Shown here piece by piece: positions 16,178-26,085 of a stretch of 36,084 nt of DNA. Below the pieces are notes generated by a model. It was not told the origin of the DNA. It saw nothing but the letters and a program-made list of their open reading frames with translations, and did not search any database. Every line of letters begins with the position of its first letter. The first letter of the stretch is position 1. The position numbers and the translations under genes are program-made. The DNA comes from Deltaproteobacteria bacterium (GTDB lineage Bacteria > Myxococcota > Myxococcia > Myxococcales > 40CM-4-68-19), in NCBI GenBank assembly GCA_005879535.1, contig VBKI01000075.1, positions 1 through 36,084 of the forward strand. Reading direction: 5' to 3'.

Positions 16178-17323
16178 CTAGCCCGTCGCTTCCTCTTCCG
16201 ACTCTTCGGCGCCGAAGAGCTCGCGCACCTTGGCGAAGAACGACTTGGACTGTGGGTGCGCGTCCTCGCCGGCGAGGGCACCGAACTGCTCGAGCAGCTC
16301 GCGCTGCTTCTTGGTCAGCTTCTCCGGCACCTCCACGGTCACCCGCACGTGCTGATCGCCGCGCTGGTAGCCGTTCAGGTGCGGTATCCCCTTTCCGCGG
16401 AGCCGGAAGACTTTTCCGCTCTGCGTGCCGGAGGGGATCTTCATCTTCACCTTGCCGTCGAGGGTCGGGACGTCGATGGTCGCGCCCAGCGCCGCCTGGG
16501 TGAAACTGATTGGCACCTCGCAGATGACCTCCGTGTCCTCGCGGATGAAGATCGGGTGCTCGTGGACGTGCACCACGACGTACAGGTCGCCGGGCGGGCC
16601 GCCGCGGTCGCCCGGCTCGCCTTCGCCCGTGAGCTTGAGGCGGGTCCCGGTATCGACGCCGGGTGGCACTTTGACGCTCAGTGCACTTTCGGTCTCGACC
16701 TTCCCGGCGCCGCGGCAGGTCGCGCACGGGTCGGTGATCACCTTGCCGGTGCCCTGGCAGTGGCCGCAGGTCCGCGAGATCTGGAAGAACCCCTGCGTCA
16801 TCCGCAGCTCGCCTGCGCCGTGGCACGTCGGGCAGGTCTTCGGACCTGTGCCGGGCTTGCTGCCCGAGCCGTGGCAGGTCGAGCACTGCTTGTGGCGCGG
16901 GATCTTGACCTTTGCCTCGGTCCCGAACGCGGCCTCGGTGAAGCTCACCTCGAGGTTGTAGCGGAGGTCGGCGCCGCGCTGTCGCGCGCTCCGGGAACGC
17001 CCGCGCTGCCCGAAGATCTCCCCGAAGATGTCACCGAAGATGTCGTTGATATTGCCGGTGAAACCGGCCTCGAAGGGGCTCGGGCCGAATCCGCCGGGCG
17101 CCTGGTGACCGAAGCGGTCGTACCGGGCGCGCTTCTCCCCGTCGCAGAGGACTTCGTAGGCCTCGGAAGCTTCCTTGAACCGGTCCTCGGAGGCCTTGTC
17201 GCCGGGGTTCTTGTCGGGGTGGTACTGAATCGCGAGCTTGCGGAAGGCGCTCTTCAGTTCCTGTGAAGTGGCGGTTCGGGCAACGCCGAGGACTTCGTAG
17301 TAATCGCGCTTCTGGGACACCAT
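16178..17323 (-). CDS. dnaJ: Chaperone protein DnaJ
   Basis: A 381-residue type I Hsp40 co-chaperone that delivers unfolded protein to DnaK and stimulates its ATPase. The J domain (about 6-72) contains the HPD motif in YHPDKNPG. A Gly/Phe-rich linker follows ([17 protein letters not shown]). The zinc domain has four C-x-x-C-x-G-x-G repeats ([32 protein letters not shown]), then C-terminal client-binding domains and an acidic tail (EESEEEATG). The start is ATG at 17323, with GAGGAG two bases before; the next codon is GTG, which would have better spacing. An open frame continues eight codons upstream to another ATG but without homology. The gene lies last in the hrcA-grpE-dnaK-dnaJ order, 76 bases after dnaK, with its own candidate promoter in that gap. 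Confidence 0.96.
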   Translation of the reverse strand: MVSQKRDYYEVLGVARTATSQELKSAFRKLAIQYHPDKNPGDKASEDRFKEASEAYEVLCDGEKRARYDRFGHQAPGGFGPSPFEAGFTGNINDIFGDIFGEIFGQRGRSRSARQRGADLRYNLEVSFTEAAFGTEAKVKIPRHKQCSTCHGSGSKPGTGPKTCPTCHGAGELRMTQGFFQISRTCGHCQGTGKVITDPCATCRGAGKVETESALSVKVPPGVDTGTRLKLTGEGEPGDRGGPPGDLYVVVHVHEHPIFIREDTEVICEVPISFTQAALGATIDVPTLDGKVKMKIPSGTQSGKVFRLRGKGIPHLNGYQRGDQHVRVTVEVPEKLTKKQRELLEQFGALAGEDAHPQSKSFFAKVRELFGAEESEEEATG

Positions 17324-17367
17324 CACTCCTCGCGAACAGCCAGGCAAGCGCTCGACGCGCCCCGTCT

Positions 17368-17395
17368 AACGTAAGAACAACGGCAGCCTTGTCAA
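17368..17395 (-). promoter_or_regulatory. Candidate sigma-70 promoter for dnaJ
   Basis: On the minus strand a perfect TTGACA (17395-17390) starts four bases after the dnaK stop, followed after 16 bases by TACGTT (17373-17368), a three-of-six match to the -10. It would give a leader of about 40 bases before the dnaJ start. The exact -35 is the main support; the -10 is weak. Confidence 0.4.
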
Positions 17396-17399
17396 TCCT

Positions 17400-19283
<1,884 letters not shown>

Positions 19284-19365
19284 TGACGGAGCTCTCCCCA
19301 CGATCCGTTCTACCTCAATGCTCGCGGCGGCCCGAAATTTCTCGGTGGAGCGGGCGTGGGCAAAT

Positions 19366-20010
19366 TCAGGCTTGTCCCCCACCCTCGGAATTCGCCGCCG
19401 GAGGCGGTTCCGCCGGGGTGCGGGGCTTGGACACCACCACCGCGGCGGGGCGGACCAGCCGATCGTTGAGCTTGTAGCCCTTGGCCATCTCCGACACGAC
19501 GGTCCCGGCGGGCTCGTCGCTCTCCTGCTGCATGAGCGCTTCGTGCAGGCTGGGGTCGAACGGCTTGCCCAATGCGGAGAAGCCGACGACGCCGTGCTTT
19601 GCGAGGACGGTCTCGAACAGCTTCTGCACCAGCCGGACGCCCTCGATCACCTGCCGTGAATCGTGCTGCTCGGCGTGATCGAGCGCCCGCTCGAGGTTGT
19701 CCATCACCGGGAGGAAGTCCTTCAGCAACCGTTCGATGCCGAACCGCTGCACGTCCTCCTTCTCCTTCACCGCACGCTTCTTGAAGTTGTCGAATTCCGC
19801 CGCGGTGCGGAGCAGGCGGTCGTGGGTCTCCTTCAGCCGGTCCGACGTGTCGCGGGCGCGCCTGAACGATTCCTCGAGCTGCGCCTGGAGAGTGGCGAGC
19901 TTGTGTGGCTCGCCGCCGCCTTCGGCTGCGCCGGGGTCCGCTGCGCCGTCTGGGACTGCCCTCTGCTCGTCGACGGCGGCATCGGGCGGGACCTGCGTAT
20001 CGTCGGGCAC
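19366..20010 (-). CDS. grpE: Nucleotide exchange factor GrpE
   Basis: A 214-residue homodimeric exchange factor that releases ADP from DnaK. A disordered acidic N terminus (about 1-36) is followed by the long dimerising coiled-coil helix (about 38-110) with [20 protein letters not shown], and then [18 protein letters not shown]. The beta domain contains [20 protein letters not shown] and ends with the [18 protein letters not shown] signature. A Pro/Gly-rich tail follows. The start is GTG at 20010. A strong GGAGGTGAT ribosome binding sequence lies upstream, but with a nine-base spacer from the GGAGG, and it is covered by a predicted hairpin (20018-20035). The gene lies second in the heat-shock operon, 58 bases after hrcA. 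Confidence 0.95.
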   Translation of the reverse strand: MPDDTQVPPDAAVDEQRAVPDGAADPGAAEGGGEPHKLATLQAQLEESFRRARDTSDRLKETHDRLLRTAAEFDNFKKRAVKEKEDVQRFGIERLLKDFLPVMDNLERALDHAEQHDSRQVIEGVRLVQKLFETVLAKHGVVGFSALGKPFDPSLHEALMQQESDEPAGTVVSEMAKGYKLNDRLVRPAAVVVSKPRTPAEPPPAANSEGGGQA

Positions 20011-20017
20011 TGCTCAT

Positions 20018-20035
20018 CACCTCCACAAGGAGGCG
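20018..20035 (-). promoter_or_regulatory. Hairpin masking the grpE ribosome binding site (possible RNA thermometer)
   Basis: In the minus-strand RNA, CGCCUCC and GGAGGUG pair as a seven-base stem (one G-U) with loop UUGU. The 3' arm is the whole grpE Shine-Dalgarno sequence, and the GTG start follows seven bases later. Hiding the ribosome binding site of a heat-shock gene is what RNA thermometers do, but this stem is very GC-rich and short, and its melting behaviour cannot be judged by eye. Confidence 0.45.
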
Positions 20036-20068
20036 GTAAGATAACGCAGCCGGGCGCTTCGCCAAGGT

Positions 20069-21145
20069 TCAGGCTTCTTCTTTGGCGTCGAGCGTGAGCC
20101 CGACCGTCCGTGCGGTCAGCTCGACGAGCGGGACGACGCGCGAGTAGTCCATGCGCGTCGGCCCGATCACCCCGAGCGCCCCGACCACCTCGCCCTTCAG
20201 CCGGTACGGCGCGGCCACGATCGCCAGGTCCGGCTCGACGATTCCGCTCTCCGCGCCGATGAAGATGCGCAGCTCCTCCGCCGCCAGGGTCCGATCGAGG
20301 ACGGCGAGCAGCAGCTCCTTCTCGTCGAGGGCGCGGAAGAGGGCGCGGATCTTCATCAGATCTTGCGCCAGCGCCTTGTCGTCGAGGAACGAGGACTGAC
20401 CCTCGATGTGCACGGTGGGCGCTTCCACCTGCACCGCCTCCGCACCGAGAGCGAGCGCCCGTGCCTGCAGCTCGCCGAGCTCCCGGCGGTCGCGCTCCAG
20501 CTCCGTCCGCAACCGCGCACGTGCCTCGGCCAGGGTGCGGTTTGCGATCAGCGAGTTCAGGTAGTTCGCGGCGTGCTCGAGCTGCCCCGCCGAGAGCGGC
20601 TGCTGCAGCGCGATCAGGCGGTTGTGGACGGCGCCGGATTGCGCCACCAGAACCGCGAGGGCACGCCCTTCGCGGAGGGGAAGGAACTCGATGCGCTGCA
20701 GCCGCTCGGACTGCGGCCGCGGCGAGGCGATGACGCCGGCGTGACGGGTGAGCGAATGCAGCACGCGCGACGCCGCCGTCATCAGCCCGTCGAGCTGCGT
20801 CGCTTCCTGTGCCCGGCGCGCGATCTGTTCGCGCTCTTCCGGCAGCGGCGGCTTCACGCGAAGGAGCGCATCCACGTAGTAGCGGAACCCCTGCGCGGTG
20901 GGAATGCGCCCCGCGCTGGTGTGCGGCTTCTGCAAGAATCCCATCTCCTCCAGATCGGACATCACCGAGCGCACCGTCGCCGACGAGACGTCGACGTCGG
21001 GACGGCGGGCGATTGCATGGCTGCCTACGGGTTCTCCACCATGGATGTAATCGCGCACGATCGCTGCGAGGACGCGGCGCGATCGGTCGTCGAGAGACGC
21101 TTCGGCGCTCCGGGGATGTCCGCTGGGCGTGGCGCGCGCAGCCAT
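20069..21145 (-). CDS. hrcA: Heat-inducible transcription repressor HrcA
   Basis: A 358-residue repressor that binds CIRCE elements in front of groE and dnaK operons and is kept active by GroEL in many bacteria. The N-terminal winged helix-turn-helix (about 17-90) includes DDRSRRVLAAIVRDYI, GEPVGSHAIARR, the recognition part SSATVRSVMSDLEEMGFL and PHTSAGRIPTAQGFRYYVD. A GAF-like domain and inserted dimerisation domain fill the rest, with SSFLDDKALAQD and the ending GVIGPTRMDYSRVVPLVE. It heads the operon hrcA-grpE-dnaK-dnaJ. I see no TTAGCACTC-N9-GAGTGCTAA CIRCE in the 96 bases upstream or in the gaps of the operon. An eight-base inverted repeat with a different sequence lies upstream. The start ATG has no obvious ribosome binding site. 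Confidence 0.95.
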   Translation of the reverse strand: MAARATPSGHPRSAEASLDDRSRRVLAAIVRDYIHGGEPVGSHAIARRPDVDVSSATVRSVMSDLEEMGFLQKPHTSAGRIPTAQGFRYYVDALLRVKPPLPEEREQIARRAQEATQLDGLMTAASRVLHSLTRHAGVIASPRPQSERLQRIEFLPLREGRALAVLVAQSGAVHNRLIALQQPLSAGQLEHAANYLNSLIANRTLAEARARLRTELERDRRELGELQARALALGAEAVQVEAPTVHIEGQSSFLDDKALAQDLMKIRALFRALDEKELLLAVLDRTLAAEELRIFIGAESGIVEPDLAIVAAPYRLKGEVVGALGVIGPTRMDYSRVVPLVELTARTVGLTLDAKEEA

Positions 21146-21151
21146 GGGTGA

Positions 21152-21214
21152 GGAACGGTAGCCGCGTCACCTGCCCCATGCAACGGAACGGCTGCGAACC
21201 TGATTTGCCGTTCC
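21152..21214. promoter_or_regulatory. Repeated GGAACGG boxes with an inverted repeat between hrcA and the MCP gene
   Basis: GGAACGGC at 21185-21192 and GCCGTTCC at 21207-21214 form a perfect inverted repeat with a 14-base spacer. A third copy, GGAACGG, lies at 21152-21158, 33 bases before the first, close to three helical turns. The 21207-21214 arm overlaps a weak candidate -35 (TTGCCG at 21205-21210, with TACAGT at 21227-21232) for the MCP gene. The layout suggests an operator serving one or both divergent genes. It is not the classical CIRCE sequence. Confidence 0.35.
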
Positions 21215-21241
21215 CGCGCCTCGGGATACAGTGCAGGCGGC

Positions 21242-22654
21242 ATGGCGACCCCCGCGCACCACGAACTGCTCGGAGCGGACGAGCACGATGTCCCGCTGCG
21301 GTCGCTGGCGACGCCCGCCCGGCCTCCTCCTCCACCCCCTGCGCCCAGCAGCCCGGGGCTGCGGCCGGTGCGCCCGTCCCGCGCTTCCTCGCGTCGGCTC
21401 GGCCTGTTCTTCAAGGTGTTTTTCGGCGACATGAGCATCTGGGCGGTGCTCTCCGGCGTGCTCACCTACGAGGTGATTCGGCAGGGTCTCCATCCGCAGC
21501 ACGCCATCGCCGGCGCCACCGCAGGCCTCATCGTCGCCATCGCCGTCTCGGTCGGCCTCAAGCAGATCGCCAACCGCATCGTGCGCCTGAACCGCAGCGC
21601 CCTCGAGATCAGCCGCGGAGATCTCTCCAAGGCGTTGCCCAGCGAGAAGCCCTCGTTCCTCGGCGTGGACGAGGTGGACGAGCTGACGGTCGCGATCTCG
21701 CACATGCAGGAGAACCTGCGCGACCTGGTCCGGCACATCCAGAACACCAGCCGCGCCGTGGCCGACTCGGCGGACGAGATGCAGGTCTCCACCGGCAACG
21801 TGACCGCCTCCGCCGAAGAGATCAAGGAGTCGATGGACCGCATCGCCAAGGGTGCGGAGGAACAGCTGCGACTGGTGGAGCGGGCCAGCGGCTTGATCAA
21901 CGGAATCGCCACCTCCATCAAGTCCAGCGCGAATACCGCTCAGGCGGCGGCCGAAGTGGCCACGGCGACTTCCACGGCGGCGCAGGCCGGCGGAGCGGCC
22001 GCCCAGCTCGCCGCGGAGAAGATCAAGAAGGTCTTTGCCGAGATCGAGGCCGCGTCGGAGACCGTCTTCGCCTTCGGCGAGAAGACGCAGGAGATCAGCA
22101 AGATCGTCGTCGCCATCACCGGCGTGGCGCAGCAGACCAACCTCCTCGCCCTCAATGCAGCCATCGAGGCAGCCCGCGCCGGCGAATACGGCCGCGGCTT
22201 TGCCGTCGTGGCCGACGAGGTCCGGAAGCTGGCGGAGTCCGCCGGGCGATCCGCCGAGCAGATCAGCCGGCTCGCCCAGGAGATCAGCCAGCGCAGCCAG
22301 CACGCCGTCGCCGCGATGAAGGAAGGCATCGACGAGCTGGGACAAGGCCGCGAGGACCTCGCGCAGATCATCCTCTCCCTCGACGAGATCGTCCACGCCA
22401 CGCAGGAAGGGACCGAGCGCGTCACCGCCATCTCCCAGGCCGCCAAGGAACAGCTGGCGGGCTCCGAGGAGATGGTGAAGGCCATCCGCGAGATCCGCGA
22501 AGTGGCTTCCTCCAACGCCAAGAGCACGGAGGAGGTGTCGCGCGCCATCCGCGAGCAGGCGGTGGTGACCGCCTCCATCGCCTCCGCCTCGCAGGAGCTG
22601 ACCAACCTTTCCGTCGAGCTGCAGAGCGTCGTCTCGCGGTTCAGGCTGGAGTGA
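21242..22654 (+). CDS. Methyl-accepting chemotaxis protein with minimal sensor region
   Basis: A 470-residue chemoreceptor. A Pro-rich cytoplasmic N terminus (about 22-50) precedes two membrane segments (about 62-78 and 88-107) separated by only about ten residues, so there is no periplasmic ligand domain. A HAMP-like segment (about 108-165) follows, with GDLSKALP and [14 protein letters not shown]. The long signalling coiled coil contains the conserved hairpin tip [20 protein letters not shown], followed by [13 protein letters not shown], which contacts CheA and CheW. No C-terminal CheR-docking pentapeptide is visible. It heads an operon with cheW, cheY, cheA and a CheC-like gene. Lack of a sensor domain suggests that it senses membrane state or an intracellular partner, or is a relay; that is inference. 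It is divergent from hrcA. Confidence 0.93.
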   Translation: MATPAHHELLGADEHDVPLRSLATPARPPPPPPAPSSPGLRPVRPSRASSRRLGLFFKVFFGDMSIWAVLSGVLTYEVIRQGLHPQHAIAGATAGLIVAIAVSVGLKQIANRIVRLNRSALEISRGDLSKALPSEKPSFLGVDEVDELTVAISHMQENLRDLVRHIQNTSRAVADSADEMQVSTGNVTASAEEIKESMDRIAKGAEEQLRLVERASGLINGIATSIKSSANTAQAAAEVATATSTAAQAGGAAAQLAAEKIKKVFAEIEAASETVFAFGEKTQEISKIVVAITGVAQQTNLLALNAAIEAARAGEYGRGFAVVADEVRKLAESAGRSAEQISRLAQEISQRSQHAVAAMKEGIDELGQGREDLAQIILSLDEIVHATQEGTERVTAISQAAKEQLAGSEEMVKAIREIREVASSNAKSTEEVSRAIREQAVVTASIASASQELTNLSVELQSVVSRFRLE

Positions 22655-22658
22655 ACCG

Positions 22659-23078
22659 ATGCCGCGCGCCGTCATCTGCCTGCATGGAGGCAACCGATAC
22701 GCGCTCCCGCTCTCCGCGGTGCGGCGCGTGACGGAGATGACGTTCGTCTCCCGCGTTCCTCGCGCGCCCCCGGCGCTCCTCGGGGTGATGAGCCAGCAGG
22801 GACGCGTGGCTGCCCTGATCGATCTCGGCCCGCTCGTCGGTTTGCGCGCGCGCCCGGCGCGCCCCGAGGGCAAGGTGGTGATGCTGCAGCGGGCGAGAGG
22901 CGACGTCGGTCTCTACGTGTCGGAAGTGGCCGGGATCGACGAGATCCCCGCCGAAGCACGCGAGCTGAAGGAGCCGGCGGGGGCGGCGCTCGCGCAGGTG
23001 GATTCCGCCGACGGTCCCGTGAAGCTGATCGATCCCGAGCAGCTGCAGCGGGCCATCGACAACCTGGTGGAGGCGTAA
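22659..23078 (+). CDS. cheW: CheW-domain adaptor protein
   Basis: A 139-residue single CheW domain linking the receptor to CheA. The pattern is typical: AVICLHGGNRYALPLSAVRRVTE is broken into strand, turn and strand (4-26), then VPRAPPALLGVMSQQGRVAALIDL (33-56) and GLYVSEVAGIDEIP (83-97). Length matches the family minimum. It starts four bases after the MCP stop and is followed after two bases by cheY, so the genes are certainly in one transcript. The match is to a divergent CheW, and the usual G-x-x-N-x-R-G motif is relaxed to LLGVMSQQGR. Confidence 0.85.
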   Translation: MPRAVICLHGGNRYALPLSAVRRVTEMTFVSRVPRAPPALLGVMSQQGRVAALIDLGPLVGLRARPARPEGKVVMLQRARGDVGLYVSEVAGIDEIPAEARELKEPAGAALAQVDSADGPVKLIDPEQLQRAIDNLVEA

Positions 23079-23080
23079 CG

Positions 23081-23449
23081 ATGCCCCAGAGGCGAGTGCT
23101 GATCGTCGACGACGCGCTGTTCATGCGCAATACGCTGCGCGACATCTTCGCCGGCGCCGGCTTTGCCGTCGCGGGTGAGGCGGACGACGGCGTCCAGGCC
23201 GTCAACCTCTTCCGCGACCTGAAGCCCGACCTCGTCACCATGGACATCGTGATGCCCTACAAGTCGGGCATCGACGCGACGCGCGAGATCGTCCAGCTCG
23301 ATCCCAACGCGGTGGTGATCATGTGCTCCGCGCTCGGACAGGAGTCGCTGGTCATGGAGGCCATCGAGGCCGGGGCGACGGACTTCATCGTCAAGCCGTT
23401 CCGGGGGGAGGACGTGCTGGCGGTCGTGAAGAAGGTGCTCGGCGAGTAG
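23081..23449 (+). CDS. cheY: CheY-like single-domain response regulator
   Basis: A 122-residue receiver domain without an output domain. The acidic pocket is D10-D11, the phosphorylation site is D55 (LVTMDIVMP), the switch residue is S83 (MCSALGQ) and the conserved lysine is K105 in KPF. The sequence around MDIVMPYKSGIDA is close to true chemotaxis CheY. Phosphoryl transfer is expected from CheA, encoded immediately downstream, and removal by the CheC-like phosphatase at the end of the operon. Output partner (a flagellar switch or another motility or transcription target) is not in the window. Confidence 0.93.
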   Translation: MPQRRVLIVDDALFMRNTLRDIFAGAGFAVAGEADDGVQAVNLFRDLKPDLVTMDIVMPYKSGIDATREIVQLDPNAVVIMCSALGQESLVMEAIEAGATDFIVKPFRGEDVLAVVKKVLGE

Positions 23450-23457
23450 GTCCCCTC

Positions 23458-25461
23458 ATGGCGGAGACCCCCCACAAGTACCTGCACGCTTTCATCGCGG
23501 AAGCGACCGAGCAACTCGAGCAGCTCGCTTCCGAGCTGGTGCGCATCGAGCAGGAGTCGCCGGGCGGAGCGCTCTGGGATTCCATCTTCCGGCGCGTGCA
23601 TTCGGTGAAAGGGAGCGCCGCAACCATCGGCCTCTCCGCCATCGTCGACATCGCGCACGCGGCGGAGACGCTGATCGGCAAGCTCAAGGCGCGCAACGCG
23701 AAACCGGAGCGCAGCCACGTCGATCTGCTGCTCCAGGCGACCGACGGCCTCGTCCAGGAGGTGCAGCACGCGTCGGGAACGGCGCAAGGCCCGCGCGAGG
23801 GCGAGAAGGCGCCCGCCGCGATCGCCGCAAGGCTCTCGGCGGCGTCGGCCGCGCTGCCCGATGCGTTTCCCCTCGCGGCGGTGCCGAAGGTGGCGAAGAA
23901 GGTGGTCGCCGATCCTTCGCTCCCCAGGCTGGACGTCGCGTTCGCGCTGTCCAAGGCGTGCCAGGCGCCGGGCGCGCGAAGCCTGATCGTGCAGCGGAAG
24001 CTGAAAGCGCTGGGGGTGCTCCTGGAGATGGACCCGCAGCCGACGGCGCTGATGCAGAAAAAGGGCGGCGTGCGGGTCACCGCGCTGCTCGCCACGGCGC
24101 GTCCGGTCGAGCAGGTCCGCGCGGCTTTCGACGGGATTCCGGAAGTGGAAGACGTCGAGGTGCGCCTCGCGCCAGCGCCGACGGCCAGCGGACCCCAGCC
24201 CGTGGAGCCGCAGCCGGGCGGCGCGGTGCGAATGGTCACGGATGCGCCGATGCCCGACGACGGGAGGACGGACGCGACGGTCCGCGTCCGTGCCCAGGCG
24301 CTCGATCAGCTTCTCGACCAGGCGGCGGAGGTGCTGCACGGCATCGCCAGACTCCGCGAAGCCGCCCGGAAGCTGCCCGAGAACGCTTCCGGACAGTTCG
24401 AGGCCGAGATCGATCGGCTGCGCCGGAACGCCCGCGACCTGCATGGCCGCGTGATGAACGCACGCCTGACCCCGTTCTCCTCCCTCACGGAGCGTCTTCC
24501 ACGTGCCGTTCGCGATCTGGCGCACCGGTTGGGCAAGGAAGTGGAGCTCGAAGTGCAGGGCGGGGAGGTCGAGCTCGATCGCACCGTGATCGAGGCGCTG
24601 GCGGACCCGCTCACGCACCTCGTCCGCAACGCCGTCGATCACGGTCTGGAGACCAGCGCCCAGCGCATCTCGATGGGGAAGTCGCTGCGCGGCCTGCTGG
24701 TGCTGTGCGCGCGCCGCGAGCGCGACAAGGTCCTGGTGGAGGTCAGCGACGACGGCGCGGGCTTCGACGCGGAGCGGCTACGCCAGCGCGCCATCGACAT
24801 GGGAACGCTCTCGCCGGACAAGGTGGGCGAGATCACCGAGCAGCAGAGTTACGAGCTGGCATTCTTGCCCGGCCTCTCGACGCGCGAGGAAGCAACGGAT
24901 CTCTCCGGCCGGGGTGTGGGCCTCGACGCCGTGAAGGCCGCGGTGGAAGGCCTGGGCGGCAAGATCGGGCTGCGCTCGGCGCCGGGAAAGGGCTCGCGGT
25001 TCACCCTCGAGCTCCCCCTCAGCGTCTCCATGGCGAATCTTCTTCTCGTGCAGGTGGGAGGCGAGCTGTACGGGTTGCCGATGAGCCGCGTCGTTGCCAC
25101 CACCGAGTACGATCTCTCCGCGCGCGGAGGAGAGGGGTTCGAGGCGAGGTCGCTGGCGGTGATGGGACAGCTCGTGCGTGCGTACTCGCTGGCGAAACTT
25201 TTCGGGCTACCGTCGCTCGCGCCTCCCGGGCCCCGGCCGTTCGCGGTGCTGGAAGTCGACGGCATCACCTTCGCGCTCTCGGTCGACCGGCTGGTCGGCC
25301 AGGAAGAAGCGGTGCTGAAGCCGCTCTTTGCGCCGATCGATCGGATCAAGGGGCTCGCCGGAACCACCGTCCTCGGAAACGGCCGGCCGCTGCTGGTGCT
25401 CGATCCCCGCGGGCTGCACGAGCTGGCGGAAGCTTCCCAGCGGATGCGGGGGGCGGCCTGA
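23458..25461 (+). CDS. cheA: Chemotaxis histidine kinase CheA
   Basis: A 667-residue class II sensor kinase. P1/Hpt (about 1-115) carries the phosphorylated H48 in RRVHSVKGSAATIG. A ferredoxin-like region at about 155-243 probably is the CheY-binding P2. The dimerisation helices P3 begin near 280. The ATPase domain has the N box HLVRNAVDHGLE, G1 VSDDGAGFD and G2 GRGVGLDAVKAAVEGLGG. A C-terminal CheW-like P5 domain (about 525-660) couples to CheW and receptor. I chose the ATG at 23458; the frame is open further upstream only as a shadow of cheY. Its stop shares one base with the start of the next gene (TGATG). All catalytic elements are intact. Confidence 0.95.
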   Translation: MAETPHKYLHAFIAEATEQLEQLASELVRIEQESPGGALWDSIFRRVHSVKGSAATIGLSAIVDIAHAAETLIGKLKARNAKPERSHVDLLLQATDGLVQEVQHASGTAQGPREGEKAPAAIAARLSAASAALPDAFPLAAVPKVAKKVVADPSLPRLDVAFALSKACQAPGARSLIVQRKLKALGVLLEMDPQPTALMQKKGGVRVTALLATARPVEQVRAAFDGIPEVEDVEVRLAPAPTASGPQPVEPQPGGAVRMVTDAPMPDDGRTDATVRVRAQALDQLLDQAAEVLHGIARLREAARKLPENASGQFEAEIDRLRRNARDLHGRVMNARLTPFSSLTERLPRAVRDLAHRLGKEVELEVQGGEVELDRTVIEALADPLTHLVRNAVDHGLETSAQRISMGKSLRGLLVLCARRERDKVLVEVSDDGAGFDAERLRQRAIDMGTLSPDKVGEITEQQSYELAFLPGLSTREEATDLSGRGVGLDAVKAAVEGLGGKIGLRSAPGKGSRFTLELPLSVSMANLLLVQVGGELYGLPMSRVVATTEYDLSARGGEGFEARSLAVMGQLVRAYSLAKLFGLPSLAPPGPRPFAVLEVDGITFALSVDRLVGQEEAVLKPLFAPIDRIKGLAGTTVLGNGRPLLVLDPRGLHELAEASQRMRGAA

Positions 25462-26072
25462 TGCAGCAGCGCAAGCCCGTCACTCCGCTGGAGCTCACGC
25501 CGCAGCAGATCGAGGCGCTGCGGCAGCTCGCCCAGTTCGGCTCCGCGGATGCCGCGCGATCGCTCGGGCGACTGCTGGGGACGTTCGTGGAGGCGGTGCA
25601 GCCCCGCGCCCAGGTGGCGCCGAAGGGGGCGGTGCAGCGGGTGCTGCAGCCCGACGGCGCGGCCTTCTCGGTCCACTTCGAGGTCGACGGCGGCGCTCGC
25701 CTGCGCTGGATGATGCACGTGACGGAGGAGGGAGCGACGTTGATGGGCGGGCTGCTCCTGGGCGCTCCCGGAGGCGCCCTGCAGCAGCCCACGCTGTACA
25801 CAAGCGCGCTGGCGGAGATGTCGAACATCGTGGTGTCGAGCTACGTGGGAGGCGTCGCGGCGGCGGTCGGGCTCACCCTGGTTCCGTCCATCCCTCACGT
25901 CGGCGGGGGCACGCTCGCCGAGACCATGGAGGCGGCGTTCGGGGATCTCGACTCCTCGCTGCTACTGGTGACCGATCTTCGTCTTCCGGGCGTCCGGTAC
26001 GCCGGCCGCATCGTCGCCGCTCCTGTCGACGAATCGCTCTCGCGCCTGCTCTCGATGCTCGGCGTCGTGTGA
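25461..26072 (+). CDS. cheC: CheC-like CheY-P phosphatase
   Basis: A 203-residue member of the CheC/CheX/FliY phosphatase family, expected to dephosphorylate CheY. The second half holds the full active-site pattern D/S-x3-E-x2-N-x22-P: S-ALA-E-MS-N near 115-122, then Pro 23 residues later. The first half keeps the fold signature TPQQIEALRQLAQFGSADAA, but the active-site residues corresponding to E and N are Gln (Q and Q), so this site looks inactive. The ATG overlaps the cheA stop by one base. No cheD, which often partners with CheC, is present in the window. Naming it cheC instead of cheX rests on length and on the two-halves layout. Confidence 0.82.
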   Translation: MQQRKPVTPLELTPQQIEALRQLAQFGSADAARSLGRLLGTFVEAVQPRAQVAPKGAVQRVLQPDGAAFSVHFEVDGGARLRWMMHVTEEGATLMGGLLLGAPGGALQQPTLYTSALAEMSNIVVSSYVGGVAAAVGLTLVPSIPHVGGGTLAETMEAAFGDLDSSLLLVTDLRLPGVRYAGRIVAAPVDESLSRLLSMLGVV

Positions 26073-26085
26073 TAGATCGCCCGCG

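Noticed and set aside
19286-19308. ACGGA/TCCGT hairpin around the dnaK ribosome binding region
   Set aside because: Five-base stem with a 13-base loop that leaves the GGGGAG sequence unpaired, so it does not hide the start and is probably chance.
21171-21181. CCCCATGC, similar to a sigma-32 -10 element, upstream of hrcA
   Set aside because: It points toward the MCP gene, not hrcA, and no CTTGAA-type -35 lies at the right distance.
21167-22873. 568-codon minus-strand frame opposite the MCP gene
   Set aside because: It is a mirror of the heptad coding pattern of the receptor coiled coil, with no motif and no ribosome binding site.
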